From Tipula vernalis (Eukaryota; Arthropoda; Insecta; Diptera; Tipulidae): a stretch of DNA of 64,000 nucleotides. The notes below the pieces were generated by a model, which did no database searches, had not been told where the DNA came from, and saw only the letters and a program-made list of their open reading frames with translations. The stretch covers positions 45,942,389 to 46,006,388 of the forward strand of contig OY282558.1 in NCBI GenBank assembly GCA_958295665.1. Direction: 5' to 3'. A program made the translations under genes and the position numbers. Positions 48,167 to 58,184 of the stretch are shown piece by piece (positions within the stretch are counted from its first letter, which is position 1; each line of letters begins with the position of its first letter).

Positions 48167-48763
48167 ATCACGACGGTGCACCTCACTCGTTGCCACCATA
48201 AATGGTGTCACGCGCACAGCCTGCCGAAACACTCTGGCTCTTCGCAAGTAAATCGCCGGAAAAGATATTTCTTCTGCATAGTCATCTTAGATAATCGACA
48301 ATAGCTGTTGATTCATACCGGAACCTATATCCAAGCACTGATCTTCATTCCATATCATGGTGTGTTGATGACCAATCAACAACTCGGCATCGTTATTGTG
48401 TACTATCTTTTCTAAAATGTTCAGATCATTCTGTGAGAAATTTACTTCATCGGTGTGTCGCTGCCAGTTGGCTTCATTAACCGCTGCTGGATTTATCGTA
48501 ATGTTGAAGTGTTTGTGTAATGGTCTTATAAGGTAATTCAACCAACCCTTCACCGTCGCGGTTGCTTTTTTATAACAATTCACATAAGTTATTGGCTTTA
48601 CGTAATCGGGCTCCTCCGCGCCATCGACTTGTGCACTAGAGGTAGTCGCAATGGGCTGATTGTTACGAGGGGGTTTGGCATTGGTCTTATTTATAAGTGA
48701 TCGTTTGGCATCGTGATAGCGTTTGCAACGGTCGGCATGAGTCAAACGTCTTTTCGGGTCCAT
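48167..48763 (-). pseudogene. Helitron-2 RepHel amino-terminal part
   Basis: 158 codons from ATG 48763, then a stop at about 48287. In the shifted frame EISFPAIYL and RQAVRVTPFMVATSEVHRRD follow to the satellite edge. The first segment is basic and polar with INPAAVNEANWQRHTDE; the FPAIYL and ATSEVHRRD motifs are typical of the region before the HUH domain in Helitron proteins. One or two small frameshifts lie near 48287. Confidence 0.85.
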
Positions 48764-51012
48764 AAAAATGTCGATTAATCTGGTTAATTTTACAAAAACG
48801 TATGTAAATTATTATTTATTTATGCACTGCTGTGTTGAAACAAAATTCACTAACTCAAAAACTGTCAAAATTTTGTTTTAAATTAAATACATAATTCTAA
48901 ATATGTAATTCAGCACATCAATTGTTTTCGGCAGTTTTTATTATTACAAAAACTAGAAATACATTCTAATATGCCACGTGCGAAATGACAAATAATATAA
49001 CAAAATTTTTTAACTGTTGTAGGGTTTTAAGCATTTGTAAAGGTTTCATATTTGCTCAACTCATATTTAAACTTTGATGTACCATAATTCTTGAACCTGG
49101 ATATTTTTCGTCACGATTTTTGTGGTTATGAGCTGTTATAGATGGCATATATTCACATGCATAAACTCAAGTTCCTAGCGGTTTTACTTTTAAAGTTAAA
49201 AGATTTTTTGTAGATGTCAATATTTTTAAGTGTCTGCTATGAACGACATGGCAAGCCACAAAACATGCAGTTTCAAATGCAGTCTCACAAAGTTATATGC
49301 TACTTATATATTGTACCTCGCTAATAGACGTAGTTCTACGTCAAAAAAAAAATTATTAGTAAGCCATAAACTTGTTTCACCTACTTTACATGTAAAATTA
49401 ATATTTTGTACAATTGAGCTTTTACCTACTTTATACGATGAACTTAATTGTGATAACAGATCAAGCAGTACTAAAATCTATGCAGCGTAAGCGATATTTT
49501 GTTTTCGAAAATAAGGAAGGTAGGGAGCCATTGCTAATTATTTATTCATACGCTTATTTGAATTTTTCACCTACTTCAGTAAATTCTCCAAATATGTAAA
49601 TAAAAATGATGTATCACCTGATTCTATTTGCTACTATAGGACGAAGTCTAATATTGTACTGCAAATCTTTTATCAGGGTGATATTTACGATCAGGAGATA
49701 ATTTGGAAGGGCACAATACATTCGCGACCGCACAGTTCGCACACATCTCGAGCCGGCTCTATTTTCATATATGTATACATATAATCGTGTATGTTTATAC
49801 AAGAAGCATAAAAATCTCAATTTGTGAATTTTTCATGATCTGCTCAACTCAAGGAGTTTACCTCTTTTCACCTACTACATATTATATTTATGTTCACTCT
49901 ATAATGACACACACTACACCATCGTGTATTTATGTATATACAATTTACAAATCCTTGTTAACCTAAGAGCTTATAAAATACAATAAACAAAAATTGTGTT
50001 GCCATCATATCATATACGTATATTTTCCAAAGCAAACATAACTACAAAAGTAACACACACAATTCTCTTCTTATTCTTTGTGAGATGTTGGCTGCCGCTG
50101 ATGATGATGATTATCTTAAACAAAATAAAAAAAAAAAAAACATTTTTTGTTTTTATACATCATTTGTAACCTTAATACGCCATATTTTATTCATATCTTA
50201 TCAACTATATATCTTCTCACATTTCAAAAGCACATTTACCTTGAAGGCAGAAAGCTTTTTCGTATCTGTTTCTCGTTTTCTTTTCTTAGATTTTTTTTTT
50301 TTTTTTTTTTTTTTTGTATTCAAATCTGAAAATGAATTTTCTATTTGAAATTTGAAACATAATTTAAATACGAACGAACACACAAAAAAAAATCCAATTA
50401 TTTTTTTAAGATTTTTTTTTTGTATTTAAAATAATGAAATATTTAAATTCATGACAAAATCAACATAATTAATTTTAATTTTTTTATTTTTAATTTTAAT
50501 TTCATACCATATTTATTTTATATCTAGGTGCATATACAAAAAGCTCTCCTCTACCTATTTTAAATATGTACATACATACCTAACATATGTATACTACAAT
50601 GAAAACAGGATATCGCAACAAACCGGTGCTTTTGTACTTTCCTGTGTTTATAGACAAAAAACTTCTTTATTATGTGTATAAATGAATAAATTAAAATTAA
50701 AAGCTCTCTGTGATTGTGTTTCTCTGTATCTATGGTTGTAGAATTATATTATTATAAAGTTTTTATGTAGTTTTGTTGTTGTAATGAAAAAGCTTTTTTT
50801 TTTTGTAAATTTTGTGCAAATGTGTTTATTTACTAATACATTTTATATATATATATATATAAAAAAATTTTAGAATTAAGTAAATACATTTTCAATATAT
50901 ACATCTACTACATACAAAAATATTTTTTAAATAAATTTTTGAAATTATAAATTCTAATTAAAAATTTTTTCTCTAACCCCAACAAAAAATGAAAATCGCA
51001 AAAAAACTTTAG
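48764..51012. other. End of the giant tutl intron
   Basis: AT-rich, with poly-T/poly-A tracts (50285-50315), a short (AT)n run at 50845-50865 and ATGTACATACATACC-type repeats common in fly introns. The pyrimidine/A-rich stretch before the exon ends CTTTAG. No gene or transposon coding recognised. Confidence 0.6.
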
Positions 51013-51295
51013 GGTCAAGAAATTCCAATTTATATATGGTATGAAAATTATCCAACCCATAGTGGAGAAGGATACGAGGGACGTGTATCAAGAGTATCAC
51101 CTGATTCACCATTTGGTGCTGCCTCATTAAATTTAACAAATATTCGTGAAACCGATCAAGGGTGGTACGAATGCAAAGTAGTATTTTTAAATCGTTCACC
51201 AAATCAACATAAAAATGGTACATGGTTTCATTTGTATGTTCATGCTCCGCCAAGATTTAGTGTTACACCAGAAGATATAATTTATGTAAATTTAG
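51013..51295 (+). CDS. tutl: turtle: third coding exon, second half of Ig domain 1
   Basis: 94 codons plus one base after acceptor CTTTAG, ending TTTAG|GTAAG. It encodes GQEIPIYIWYENYPTHSGEG, RVSRVSPDSPFGAASLNLTN, IRETDQGWYECKVVFLN (second Ig cysteine with the D-x-G-x-Y-x-C motif) and GTWFHLYVHAPPRFSVTPED. The last residues IIYVNLG open the second Ig domain. It is very close to Drosophila Turtle. Phase 0 in and phase 1 out agree with the preceding exon. The following exons lie beyond this window, so all downstream sequence here is intron 3, at least 12.7 kb long. Confidence 0.95.
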
Positions 51296-51963
51296 GTAAG
51301 TTTTTTTTTTGATTCAATTATTAATTTATATATAAAGAAAATCTTTTAAATAAATAAACCCATAAAAAAGCTCTTAAGATGACAAAAAGTACTTAAAAAC
51401 TTAAAAATTTGGTATTTTACATACATTTTGTAGATATTTGTATGGTTAATGAATAAATAATTATGTTTATGTACAAGAATCTATTCAATTTTCATTATAG
51501 TTTTCTAATATTAAATTTAATTGCTCACCAAAATAGAATATAAAACAAAATGTAGAGCTTTTTTGTGTCATTACAAAATGTGTGGGTATGTTTATTTACA
51601 TACATGTATAAATGAATATTGTGTGGATGGAGGAGGGTGACTGCCTCTTTGTGTGCATGACAAATTTCCTTTTTTTTTTTTTTTGAAGTAATTATAAGAA
51701 AGGGAAAACCGTAAATTATAATTAAAGTGAATTAATTATTTTTATTATATGAAGTTGCCATGTAAAATTGGATGTGATGTGCTTTCATAATAATTTTGTG
51801 GTTGTATATGAAAAAATGTTAAAGTGACAGAAGTATTTTTTTTACATTTTTTTTGTTGACATGATGGATGGCTACATTCACCTCTGAATAGGACGACCAT
51901 GAACGAAACGCTTTTTTATTTTATTCTTAAGCAAAATTTTGACGTAATCGCCATCGATATTAG
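51296..51963. other. tutl intron 3 start, before the LINE
   Basis: AT-rich intron DNA with T homopolymers. At 51926-51955 a short frame (LKQNFDVIAI) resembles the beginning of a LINE endonuclease. If so, the LINE starts slightly upstream and has lost nearly all its endonuclease. This is uncertain. Confidence 0.4.
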
Positions 51964-52280
51964 AAAGCTAAGAATGCAAACCAGCTTGAGGGTGAAATAG
52001 AGAGAGTTAATGAAATGTGCAATTTTGAAATAAGAGCGAATGAATGGGTTAATGGAAAAATGAAAAAGGCTATCCGTAGAGCAAAAAGGAGAAGTTGGCG
52101 GAACTATGTGTCAGAAATGACACACAACTATGTGTCAGAAATGACACACAGAACCACAACTAAAGATGTATGGAATAAATTTAATAGAGTGAAAGGTAAA
52201 ATGGGGAATGAATGAAACGTTGTAATGGATGATCCTGAAAAAGGAAATCAATTCTTACAAAAGGTAATGGATGTTCAGAA
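51964..52280 (+). pseudogene. LINE linker between endonuclease and RT
   Basis: NANQLEGEIERVNEMCNFEI, KKAIRRAKRRSWRNYVSEMT and DVWNKFNRVKGKMGNE, the basic segment that precedes the RT in I/R1-type LINEs. It includes an 18-bp tandem duplication (NYVSEMTH twice, 52105-52150). One TGA at 52213 interrupts the frame; beyond it NQFLQKVMDVQN continues to the transposon junction. Confidence 0.85.
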
Positions 52281-52611
52281 CGATTGTGAAGTTTTTCGTA
52301 AGTTTCCTAAAATTAACAAATCATTTGAATGTATGTGTAAAAACTTCGCAATAAAAAACTACTTGTAAACGAAAAATTCATATTACGAATTATTTAAAAG
52401 AATTTTTTTTAACCAAACAAAAATTGAACAAAAAGTTTATCTCCCTAAGATACAGCAATACAATTTTATTCAAAACTAATAAAATTAATTATAAATAACT
52501 CAAAAAAAATTATTAGGTTAAATTAATTATTTTAAAATTAAAACTGTTTCCAACTTAACCTAATTTACAGCAACTATAACAAAAACTTATATTTAATTAC
52601 TTACTACAGAA

Positions 52612-52935
52612 CCACTCTAAAGGAAAACCATACAGATTTTCCGAAATCTAGGGGAATAGGTAGTTAGGATTGAACATTTCTGAATTCGCTTCCACTATGG
52701 TTGTATATCGATTTTCCAAAATTTTCCTGCTGTTCCCGAAAAGCGCGCATTCTAACGGAGACCAATTATAAGTTGCTGTGGACCAATTCTAAAGGAAATT
52801 CTTACAGATTTTCCGAAATCTAGGGGAACAGGTAGTTAGGATTGGACATTTCTGAATTCACGTGTAGTATGATTGAATACCGATTTTCCAAAATTTTACT
52901 GCTGTTCCTGAAAAGCGCGCATTCTAAACGAAACC
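52612..52935 (+). repeat. Left subterminal repeats of the MULE element, about 175 bp x 2
   Basis: Two tandem copies starting CTAAAGGAAA at about 52618 and 52792, each with CAGATTTTCCGAAATCTAGG, TAGTTAGGATTG, CGATTTTCCAAAATTTT and AAAAGCGCGCATTCTAA. Inverted counterparts are present at 56760-56995. Confidence 0.9.
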
Positions 52936-53689
52936 TACTTTGAGAATTTTAAAATTAAATGACGATTTTTCTACCGCTTTATTGGGTTTGTGACTCTAGT
53001 TATTTTTACCGGATAAAAGATATTGTTGAAATGAAAATTTAATAAAATAAATGTAAAAGTTATACAAAATTTAAAATTAAAGAAATATTTATTTAAAAGA
53101 CTATGTACCATAATAATAATTCTGAAAACTATAAAATCTTAGCATGTGCATTTGTGAAAATAGTGTAATTGTGTTAATTAGTTAATTGTACCTAGCGCTT
53201 TTCAATTTAATACTAACGATTATACGAGTAGATTCAAAGAAAGTATTGTTTAAAAAAAAAGTCATAGTGGTGATTCGGAAACAATTTGAAAATTAAAGTC
53301 TTATAGATATAATAAAAATAACTAAAGCTGATTAGAGTTTAATATTAACATTTCGAGAGTTTATTAAAATTAACGTTTAGTATTAAATAATAGTTGGTTA
53401 AATTATAATATTCTAGTGTTTTAATTTTATTATTTCGTGAATATTAACGTAAAAAAAAAAAAAAGTAAATTTACAGTTTTCCTTTATCTAATTTTATAAC
53501 GTTTATTGTGTGTGAAATAGTGTTTGTTTGAGTTAATTCTTTTCATTTTATTTTATTATTGCATTTTCTATTTTTTTGGTTCTTTTGTGAGTGAAGTTGA
53601 TAATACTAGTGTTAAATTATTATTTTGCTTTTCCATTGTTAAAAAATTTAAACATAATGGAAAGTTAAAGAAAAAACCAAACCGCGTCC

Positions 53690-53851
53690 TAAACAAACTT
53701 ACTACAGTAAAAAAATTAAAAATTTAAAAAAAAACGAAGCTAAGTTTAAAAGTGTGGCAAAAGAATTGTTTGGCGAAAATTTAAAAAATACAATAATCCC
53801 AAGAAATAAAACCACTAAATGGGCAAGTTTGTGTGAAAAATTAAAATTATA
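53690..53851 (+). pseudogene. Possible small upstream frame of the MULE element
   Basis: An open stretch reading AKFKSVAKELFGENLKNTII and NKTTKWASLCEKLKL then TAA, just ahead of the main gene. It is Lys-rich, without a recognised domain, and has no clear start codon (an ATG at about 53657 is followed at once by a stop). It may be a second small protein or the 5' end of the main one after frame breaks. Confidence 0.35.
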
Positions 53852-53864
53852 AAAATTGCTTAAA

Positions 53865-54865
53865 ATGTCACAAGATCATGATGGCATAAAAAACAATGCT
53901 ATTGCAACCCCTATGTCTTTTAACATGACAGAATATCGTCAAAATCCAAATGAAATTGCATACCTCAATATAATTGATGATTCAAACAATTTAAATGTTG
54001 AAACTATGGAAATTGTCAAGCAGTCAATGAAGTAGATACTGCTACCTGGTTTCCTCGCGGACAGATGTTGATTGATCTTGATTTAAAAGAATCATGGAAC
54101 AATGAAGGTCTCAGAAATTCAATTAGGAATGCTTTAACAGCAACTAAACATTCCTGCGTTTTACAGTTTCAAACCTACAATGTCAACAAAAGACAAAATA
54201 CCGTTACGCAGTATGCAAAATGTATATATGAAAACCATCGACAAAAATTTAAATTTGTCATTGATACATTCAAAACTATGAATTTATTTACTAAAGGAGA
54301 AGACCTTCAAGACTACGGACAAATTAAAAAATTTGTACAGTTACGAGGAAGTCGTAGAAAGGATGCTCAAGATGAACTGGAACATTCTCATGCCTACTTA
54401 CAAAGTTTAAAGCAACTGAAAAATATTGATGTAGATTTATTAAAGAGAGGAAATACTCAGGACATTGTATTAGCAATAAATCTACGCAAAGCTCGTTCAG
54501 AACGGAAACTAATGGCCGATGTAATTCAAGGTTGTGAAGTACTCGATCTTTACGTCATCCTTTTGAGAAATAAAGCCTTAAAACTATTGTATAACATAGA
54601 TATTATCCATATAGATGCAACAGGCAGTTTAATTATAAACCCTAAATGTTGCACTAACCACGATTACTGTCGTATTTATTATTACGCATGCGTAATTAAA
54701 GTAAGCGGTATTATTCTCCCACTTGCAGAATTAATAAGTGCACGTCATGACCAATCAGCAATAAATATTTTCCTAGAGTATTTCTTAAGCGAAGTCGATT
54801 TGCAAAAACCAAAAATAAAACTTCCAAAAATTTATGTTACTGACTCTGGTCGTGGGTTTTTATAA
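53865..54865 (+). pseudogene. MULE-like transposase, amino-terminal and catalytic part
   Basis: The likely start is ATG 53865 (MSQDHDGIKNN). A frameshift at about 54026 moves to the frame holding DTATWFPRGQMLIDLDLKES. In the 266-codon main piece, IDIIHIDATGSLI (Asp about residue 184) and KIYVTDSGRG (Asp about 260) are spaced like the first two acidic residues of a MULE DDE domain, with YYYACVIK and PLAELISARHD between. A run of five T at 54857-54861 marks a second frameshift, after which FINSILAKIN continues. The N-terminal DNA-binding domain is not obvious. Confidence 0.7.
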
Positions 54866-55245
54866 ATTCAATTCTGGCAAAAATTAATTTGATGGACGTC
54901 AAAACTTATCTGCAATTTGCTTATGACGTATTGACAAATTTGGTCGAAATTAAGCAAAAAGTGGGCGTTTTTATTTGTTGTTCCCACTTTGCGGCGATTA
55001 TAATAAGGCAAATAAAAAGTAAAATACCAAACTGCCGAAACAAATTAAGGGAACATATTATGATTTTTGTATTTCTATTGATTGATTGTGAACATTTTCT
55101 GGAGATTGCTATTTTATTTGAAATTTTTTGTGTATTAAGCTGCTCCAAACACGAGAATAAATTGTTTAACGAAGCGCAGAACAAACTGGCTAACCTTATA
55201 AATGCAAAATTTTGTAATAATGGAGAACATACGAAAAGACTATGA
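54866..55245 (+). pseudogene. MULE-like transposase, middle part (shifted frame)
   Basis: About 125 codons in the next frame: INSILAKINLMDVKTYLQFA, GVFICCSHFAAIIIRQI (a C..H pattern at the place where DDE-family proteins of this type have Cys-x-His), then LIDCEHFLEIAILFEIF. The next frame takes over between 55202 and 55245, a third frameshift. The third catalytic acidic residue cannot be assigned safely. Confidence 0.65.
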
Positions 55246-56605
55246 ATTGGAAAAGGGTACTTGCTTCGAAGATTCACCATTTTCTTTAAGATATAAGTCA
55301 ATTTATAACAGTGTGTTAATTAGGTTAGAAGAGTGTGACGATTGTGGCAAGCTCAACGAAATGTTTTGTGAAGATTTTATTTATTTCTTTATTAAGAGAT
55401 ATATGAAATATTTACCATTGTGGACAACGATTTTTTTGAAAAAATTTGGATTGAAATGTCGAGTGTCTAACGGCCCAATAGAAAATTGGTTCAATATTTT
55501 AAAAAATAATCTTCTCAATGAATTGCATATGAAACTTGGACGTTTTGTCGTTGCTCTTCAGGAGAAAACTTCGTTGCTTTTAAAAGCAGTAGAATGTGGA
55601 CCACTTTCAAATAATATCAGAACAAAACAGTTTGTTAATCCATCAAACATAACCAAACAAAAAACTACACCACACACAACTCCACTTTCTTCAATAAGAG
55701 ACGATGAAAAAAGTCCAGATGGTAACAATGAAGAAAACTGGCGCAAGAAGTGTAAGCATCAGGAATCAAAATATGCAAGCAAACGAGCGTTACAACGGTT
55801 TGTTCCTAAAACCATTATACTGAATCGAATGCCTGACGCTTATTACGAAAAAATGTCCGAACTAAATTTTCACCTAGTAATTTTTAAATTTAAATATTAC
55901 GGTCTATGGGAGAGTTGTGTGTACAACACGTGCTTCACTTCATTAAGTGGGACAAATTTTCTTACATGTGACATTGTTTGCAACGCCATTTCAGTTACTC
56001 TAAAAGACAGTAATAGTGTTTGTATAGACCATTATGCGGCTATGAAAATTTTTAATGATAAAATTTCCTACAAAGCACTAGATGACAATAAACAACGAGA
56101 GTTAAGCTTGTGCAATCGATATAATTTTGTAGTGATTCCCTACTGCAGTAATATTCATTGGACTGTATACGTAATCAATTTTGAACAAAACCAAATTATC
56201 ACATATGACCCGTTGAACCCGAATAAATCCCTCTTTCAAATGGGCGAAAAGGTGCGACACTTCGCTAAAGAAATTCTTCTTTATTACAAAAGAGTACCAC
56301 AACACTTCAAAATAGTGCCAGGAAAAGGTCTACCACAGCAATACGATGGGTATAACTGTGGATTATTCGTGATTTATGCCGCCGAACATATTGTTAAAAA
56401 CATCATTATTGAAAATATGCATTCGGATAATGAGAGTTCAAGTCATTTAGCTCTCCAAACATATCGGCAAACGCTTAAGGACAGATTGGCGGAAAATTCA
56501 GAAAACATGGAGGAAAACTGTTTCTATTGTTTCGGAAAACTGGAAGGAGGAAAAACCCTGCAATGCAACTATTGTAAAAGAACCCAGAATGTTGCAAGTT
56601 TTTAG
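55202..56605 (+). CDS. Ulp1/C48-type cysteine protease with C-terminal zinc ribbon, part of the MULE gene
   Basis: An intact 467-codon frame. Residues 30-130 are the transposase C-terminal part (RVSNGPIENWFNILKNNLL). Residues about 195-405 form a C48/Ulp1 protease: CNRYNFVVIPYCSNIHWTVY with His319-Trp320, ITYDPLN with Asp336, and LPQQYDGYNCGLFVIYAAEH with Gln380 and Cys386, six residues apart as in Ulp1. Residues 440-458 hold two CxxC pairs, a zinc ribbon. Ulp1 enzymes cleave SUMO or related ubiquitin-like tags. Plant Kaonashi MULEs are known to carry Ulp1-like domains; the role in transposition is not settled. It may be translated only as a remnant, because the upstream frames are broken. 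The first Met is provisional. Confidence 0.85.
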   Translation: MQNFVIMENIRKDYELEKGTCFEDSPFSLRYKSIYNSVLIRLEECDDCGKLNEMFCEDFIYFFIKRYMKYLPLWTTIFLKKFGLKCRVSNGPIENWFNILKNNLLNELHMKLGRFVVALQEKTSLLLKAVECGPLSNNIRTKQFVNPSNITKQKTTPHTTPLSSIRDDEKSPDGNNEENWRKKCKHQESKYASKRALQRFVPKTIILNRMPDAYYEKMSELNFHLVIFKFKYYGLWESCVYNTCFTSLSGTNFLTCDIVCNAISVTLKDSNSVCIDHYAAMKIFNDKISYKALDDNKQRELSLCNRYNFVVIPYCSNIHWTVYVINFEQNQIITYDPLNPNKSLFQMGEKVRHFAKEILLYYKRVPQHFKIVPGKGLPQQYDGYNCGLFVIYAAEHIVKNIIIENMHSDNESSSHLALQTYRQTLKDRLAENSENMEENCFYCFGKLEGGKTLQCNYCKRTQNVASF

Positions 56606-56759
56606 AATTTGAAAATAGTCAGTGCATATTCTGTAATAAACTAAACAATTACTAAAACATAAAATAATATTTGTTAACTAAAATAAAGCATAATAAAGTA
56701 TGAATTAAAAAAATTAATCAAAAAATACAATTTTTTTTTTATTCCTTAGAACAGTTCCC

Positions 56760-56995
56760 ATAGAGATTTAAAAAGATTTAATTTTCAGGAACAGCAGGAA
56801 AATTTTGGAAAATCGGTATTCAATCATAATATACGTGAATTCATAATTGTTCAATCCTAACTACCTATTCCCCTTGATTTCGAAAAATCTGTATGTTTTC
56901 CTTTAGAATTGGTCCACAGTAACTCATAATTGGTTCCGGTTAGAATGCGCGCTTTTCGGGAAGTAAATAGTGGAAGTGAATTCAGAAATGTTCAA
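56760..56995 (-). repeat. Right subterminal repeats of the MULE element (inverted)
   Basis: The reverse complement of the left repeats: CAGCAGGAAAATTTTGG, CCTAACTACCTATTCCCC, GAATTGGTCCACAGTAACTC and TTAGAATGCGCGCTTTTC. About one and a third units are present. Together with the left copies this forms a long, spaced inverted repeat, useful as transposase binding sites. Confidence 0.9.
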
Positions 56996-57082
56996 TCCTA
57001 TACTATAACTCAAAATAGTTTTGTTGTAAATTGAGCTCTTCTTAGGCAAAACAGGAAACTATAAAATTGAAATGCCACAATA

Positions 57083-57298
57083 TTGTATAAGAATTTGTGT
57101 GTTTGTCTTTTGATTTTTAAACTTCTCAAAGCTAAGGAGCCTTGTTATCTTTATAGGAAATTGCTGGTTAGTAGGGTTTATTCCTCTAACTTCCTCCTTA
57201 TTCCGGCCAAAAATGTTTGTAGGTCATTAAGCAAATCCTTTTATGTTAGGGGAGTTTATCTTTGGAATTCAATTCCATTGCAAATTAAAAGGTTATAA
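57083..57298 (+). pseudogene. Possible C-terminal fragment of another LINE inside the MULE
   Basis: 71 codons ending SRVYSSNFLLIPAKNV ... SKSFYVRGVYLWNSIPLQIK. An R-Y-S ... P ... SF-x-x-RG-x-x-x-WN-x-x-P pattern is common at the C-terminus of CR1/Jockey-type reverse transcriptases. Only this tail is left. It lies between the right subterminal repeats and the element end. Confidence 0.45.
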
Positions 57299-57816
57299 TC
57301 AGCAGGATTATTTAAGTCAACATTTTTCTAGTGGGATGATTCAGGGGCAATACGTAGCTTTTTAAATTATTTTTATTAACGTTTTCGTTATTATTAATTT
57401 TTAATTATTTCACCTCTTGCTGTACATTTTATTGTAAATGGGTTACTGCTCAAAATGGGATAAGGTGGAAATTGTTTGAGAAAATTCAAGAGGTTTTTAT
57501 GCCTAATGGAAGCAACTTCATTAATTTTTTGTTCCGATTACTTTGTTTCCAAGTGTGCTTTTCCTTTTAATACTAAAATATTAATAAAATACTACAAATA
57601 ATAAATAATAATCGTATTAACCGATAAAAATAAAACAACCAATAAAATGCCCAATTAAAATGAATTTTTGTATATTATTTACACAAATACACTCGCAAAT
57701 ATTTAGGAATAGGAAAAATTTCACGTTTCTGCACAAATTCGTGAAGTTTTTCCTAAAACGTTCCTAACTTTTTTTTAGGAATGATCTAGCAAATACTTCA
57801 CGTGAACTGTTCAGAA

Positions 57817-58184
57817 TAATGTAGGTGATAGTAACGATCGGGTGTTACTTGAAGATGTTAGTGAAAAGTTGAATGAAATGTGTGTGCAATTTGAATGGAA
57901 TGAGTTCCTGAGGGTTTTAGAAACAGCAAAATCTACGACCCCAGGAATAAATAGATTGAGTTATAAAATGATTGGGCTGTTGAGCGTTGAAGCAAAGGAA
58001 ATCTTGCTTGGAATTCTCAATATGGTATGGATGAGTGTTCAGATACCGGAAAGATGGAAGGATTGCAGAGTGGTTCCAATTCCCAAAAGGGATCGCGACA
58101 CAAATCTGGCAATAAACTATAGAGGAATATGTATGTTGAATGTTTTTATTAAAATGGTGAATGGGATGATGAAAGGCAGGCTTA
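57817..58184 (+). pseudogene. LINE reverse transcriptase, first part
   Basis: Resumes at the MULE right target repeat: NNVGDSNDRVLLEDVSEKL, TAKSTTPGINRLSYKMI, QIPERWKDCRVVPIPKRDRD and NYRGICMLNVFIKMVNGMM: the RT0-RT2 region of non-LTR elements. It is cut at 58184 by the next insertion. Confidence 0.9.

Larger units (their letters stand above)
38533..48763 (-). mobile_element. Helitron (RepHel) copy 2, split by a satellite array
   Basis: On the minus strand the protein starts at 48763 (MDPKRRLTHADRCKRYHD) and ends with the helicase at 38533. The coding parts are 48167-48763 and 38533-41076; the 7,090 bp between are satellite. It shows the HUH replication-initiator motif, a PIF1-like helicase and many frame breaks, so it is dead. 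Helitrons move by rolling-circle replication using these two activities. Terminal TC and CTRR-hairpin ends were not identified. Confidence 0.9.
12211..51012 (+). other. tutl: Giant tutl intron (38.8 kb) filled with transposons
   Basis: Phase-0 intron from GTACGA (12211) to CTTTAG (51012). It interrupts the first Ig domain between its two cysteines. Inside are three BEL/Pao relics, a gypsy scrap, a mariner scrap, two Helitrons and a 7-kb satellite. Most of these run antisense to tutl (BEL-1, BEL-3, both Helitrons and gypsy are on the minus strand). Confidence 0.88.
52272..57816 (+). mobile_element. MULE-like DNA transposon encoding a Ulp1-type protease
   Basis: A perfect 9-bp duplication, TGTTCAGAA, lies at 52272-52280 and 57808-57816. 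The element body is 52281-57807 (5,527 bp). Taking out the body plus one repeat copy rejoins the LINE frame (VMDVQN to NVGDSND), which shows that the boundaries are right. A 9-bp target duplication and a DDE-type protein are hallmarks of Mutator-like elements. The outer ends share only a short imperfect inverted match (GTGAAGT then TT and TTCCTAAAA, near 52286 and 57800). Longer inverted copies of a 175-bp subrepeat lie further in. It carries one broken transposase/protease gene. Confidence 0.86.

Noticed and set aside
41729..48304. Many near-identical 65-codon open frames on the + strand
   Set aside because: They are one frame of each 181-bp satellite monomer; the monomer is not a multiple of three, so frames do not link, and the repeat has no start or coding context.
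49230..49599. Two overlapping + strand frames of 60-86 codons
   Set aside because: No recognisable motif and strong compositional bias; they end at random stops in intron DNA.
50085..50348. 87-codon frame with long Phe run
   Set aside because: It spans a poly-T tract in the tutl intron.
53524..53727. 67-codon frame with hydrophobic start
   Set aside because: Low-complexity Phe/Ile/Leu from T-rich sequence ahead of the MULE gene; no support as a separate protein.
54921..55301. 126-codon minus-strand frame in the MULE
   Set aside because: Antisense shadow of the transposase; the + strand reading has the domain signals.
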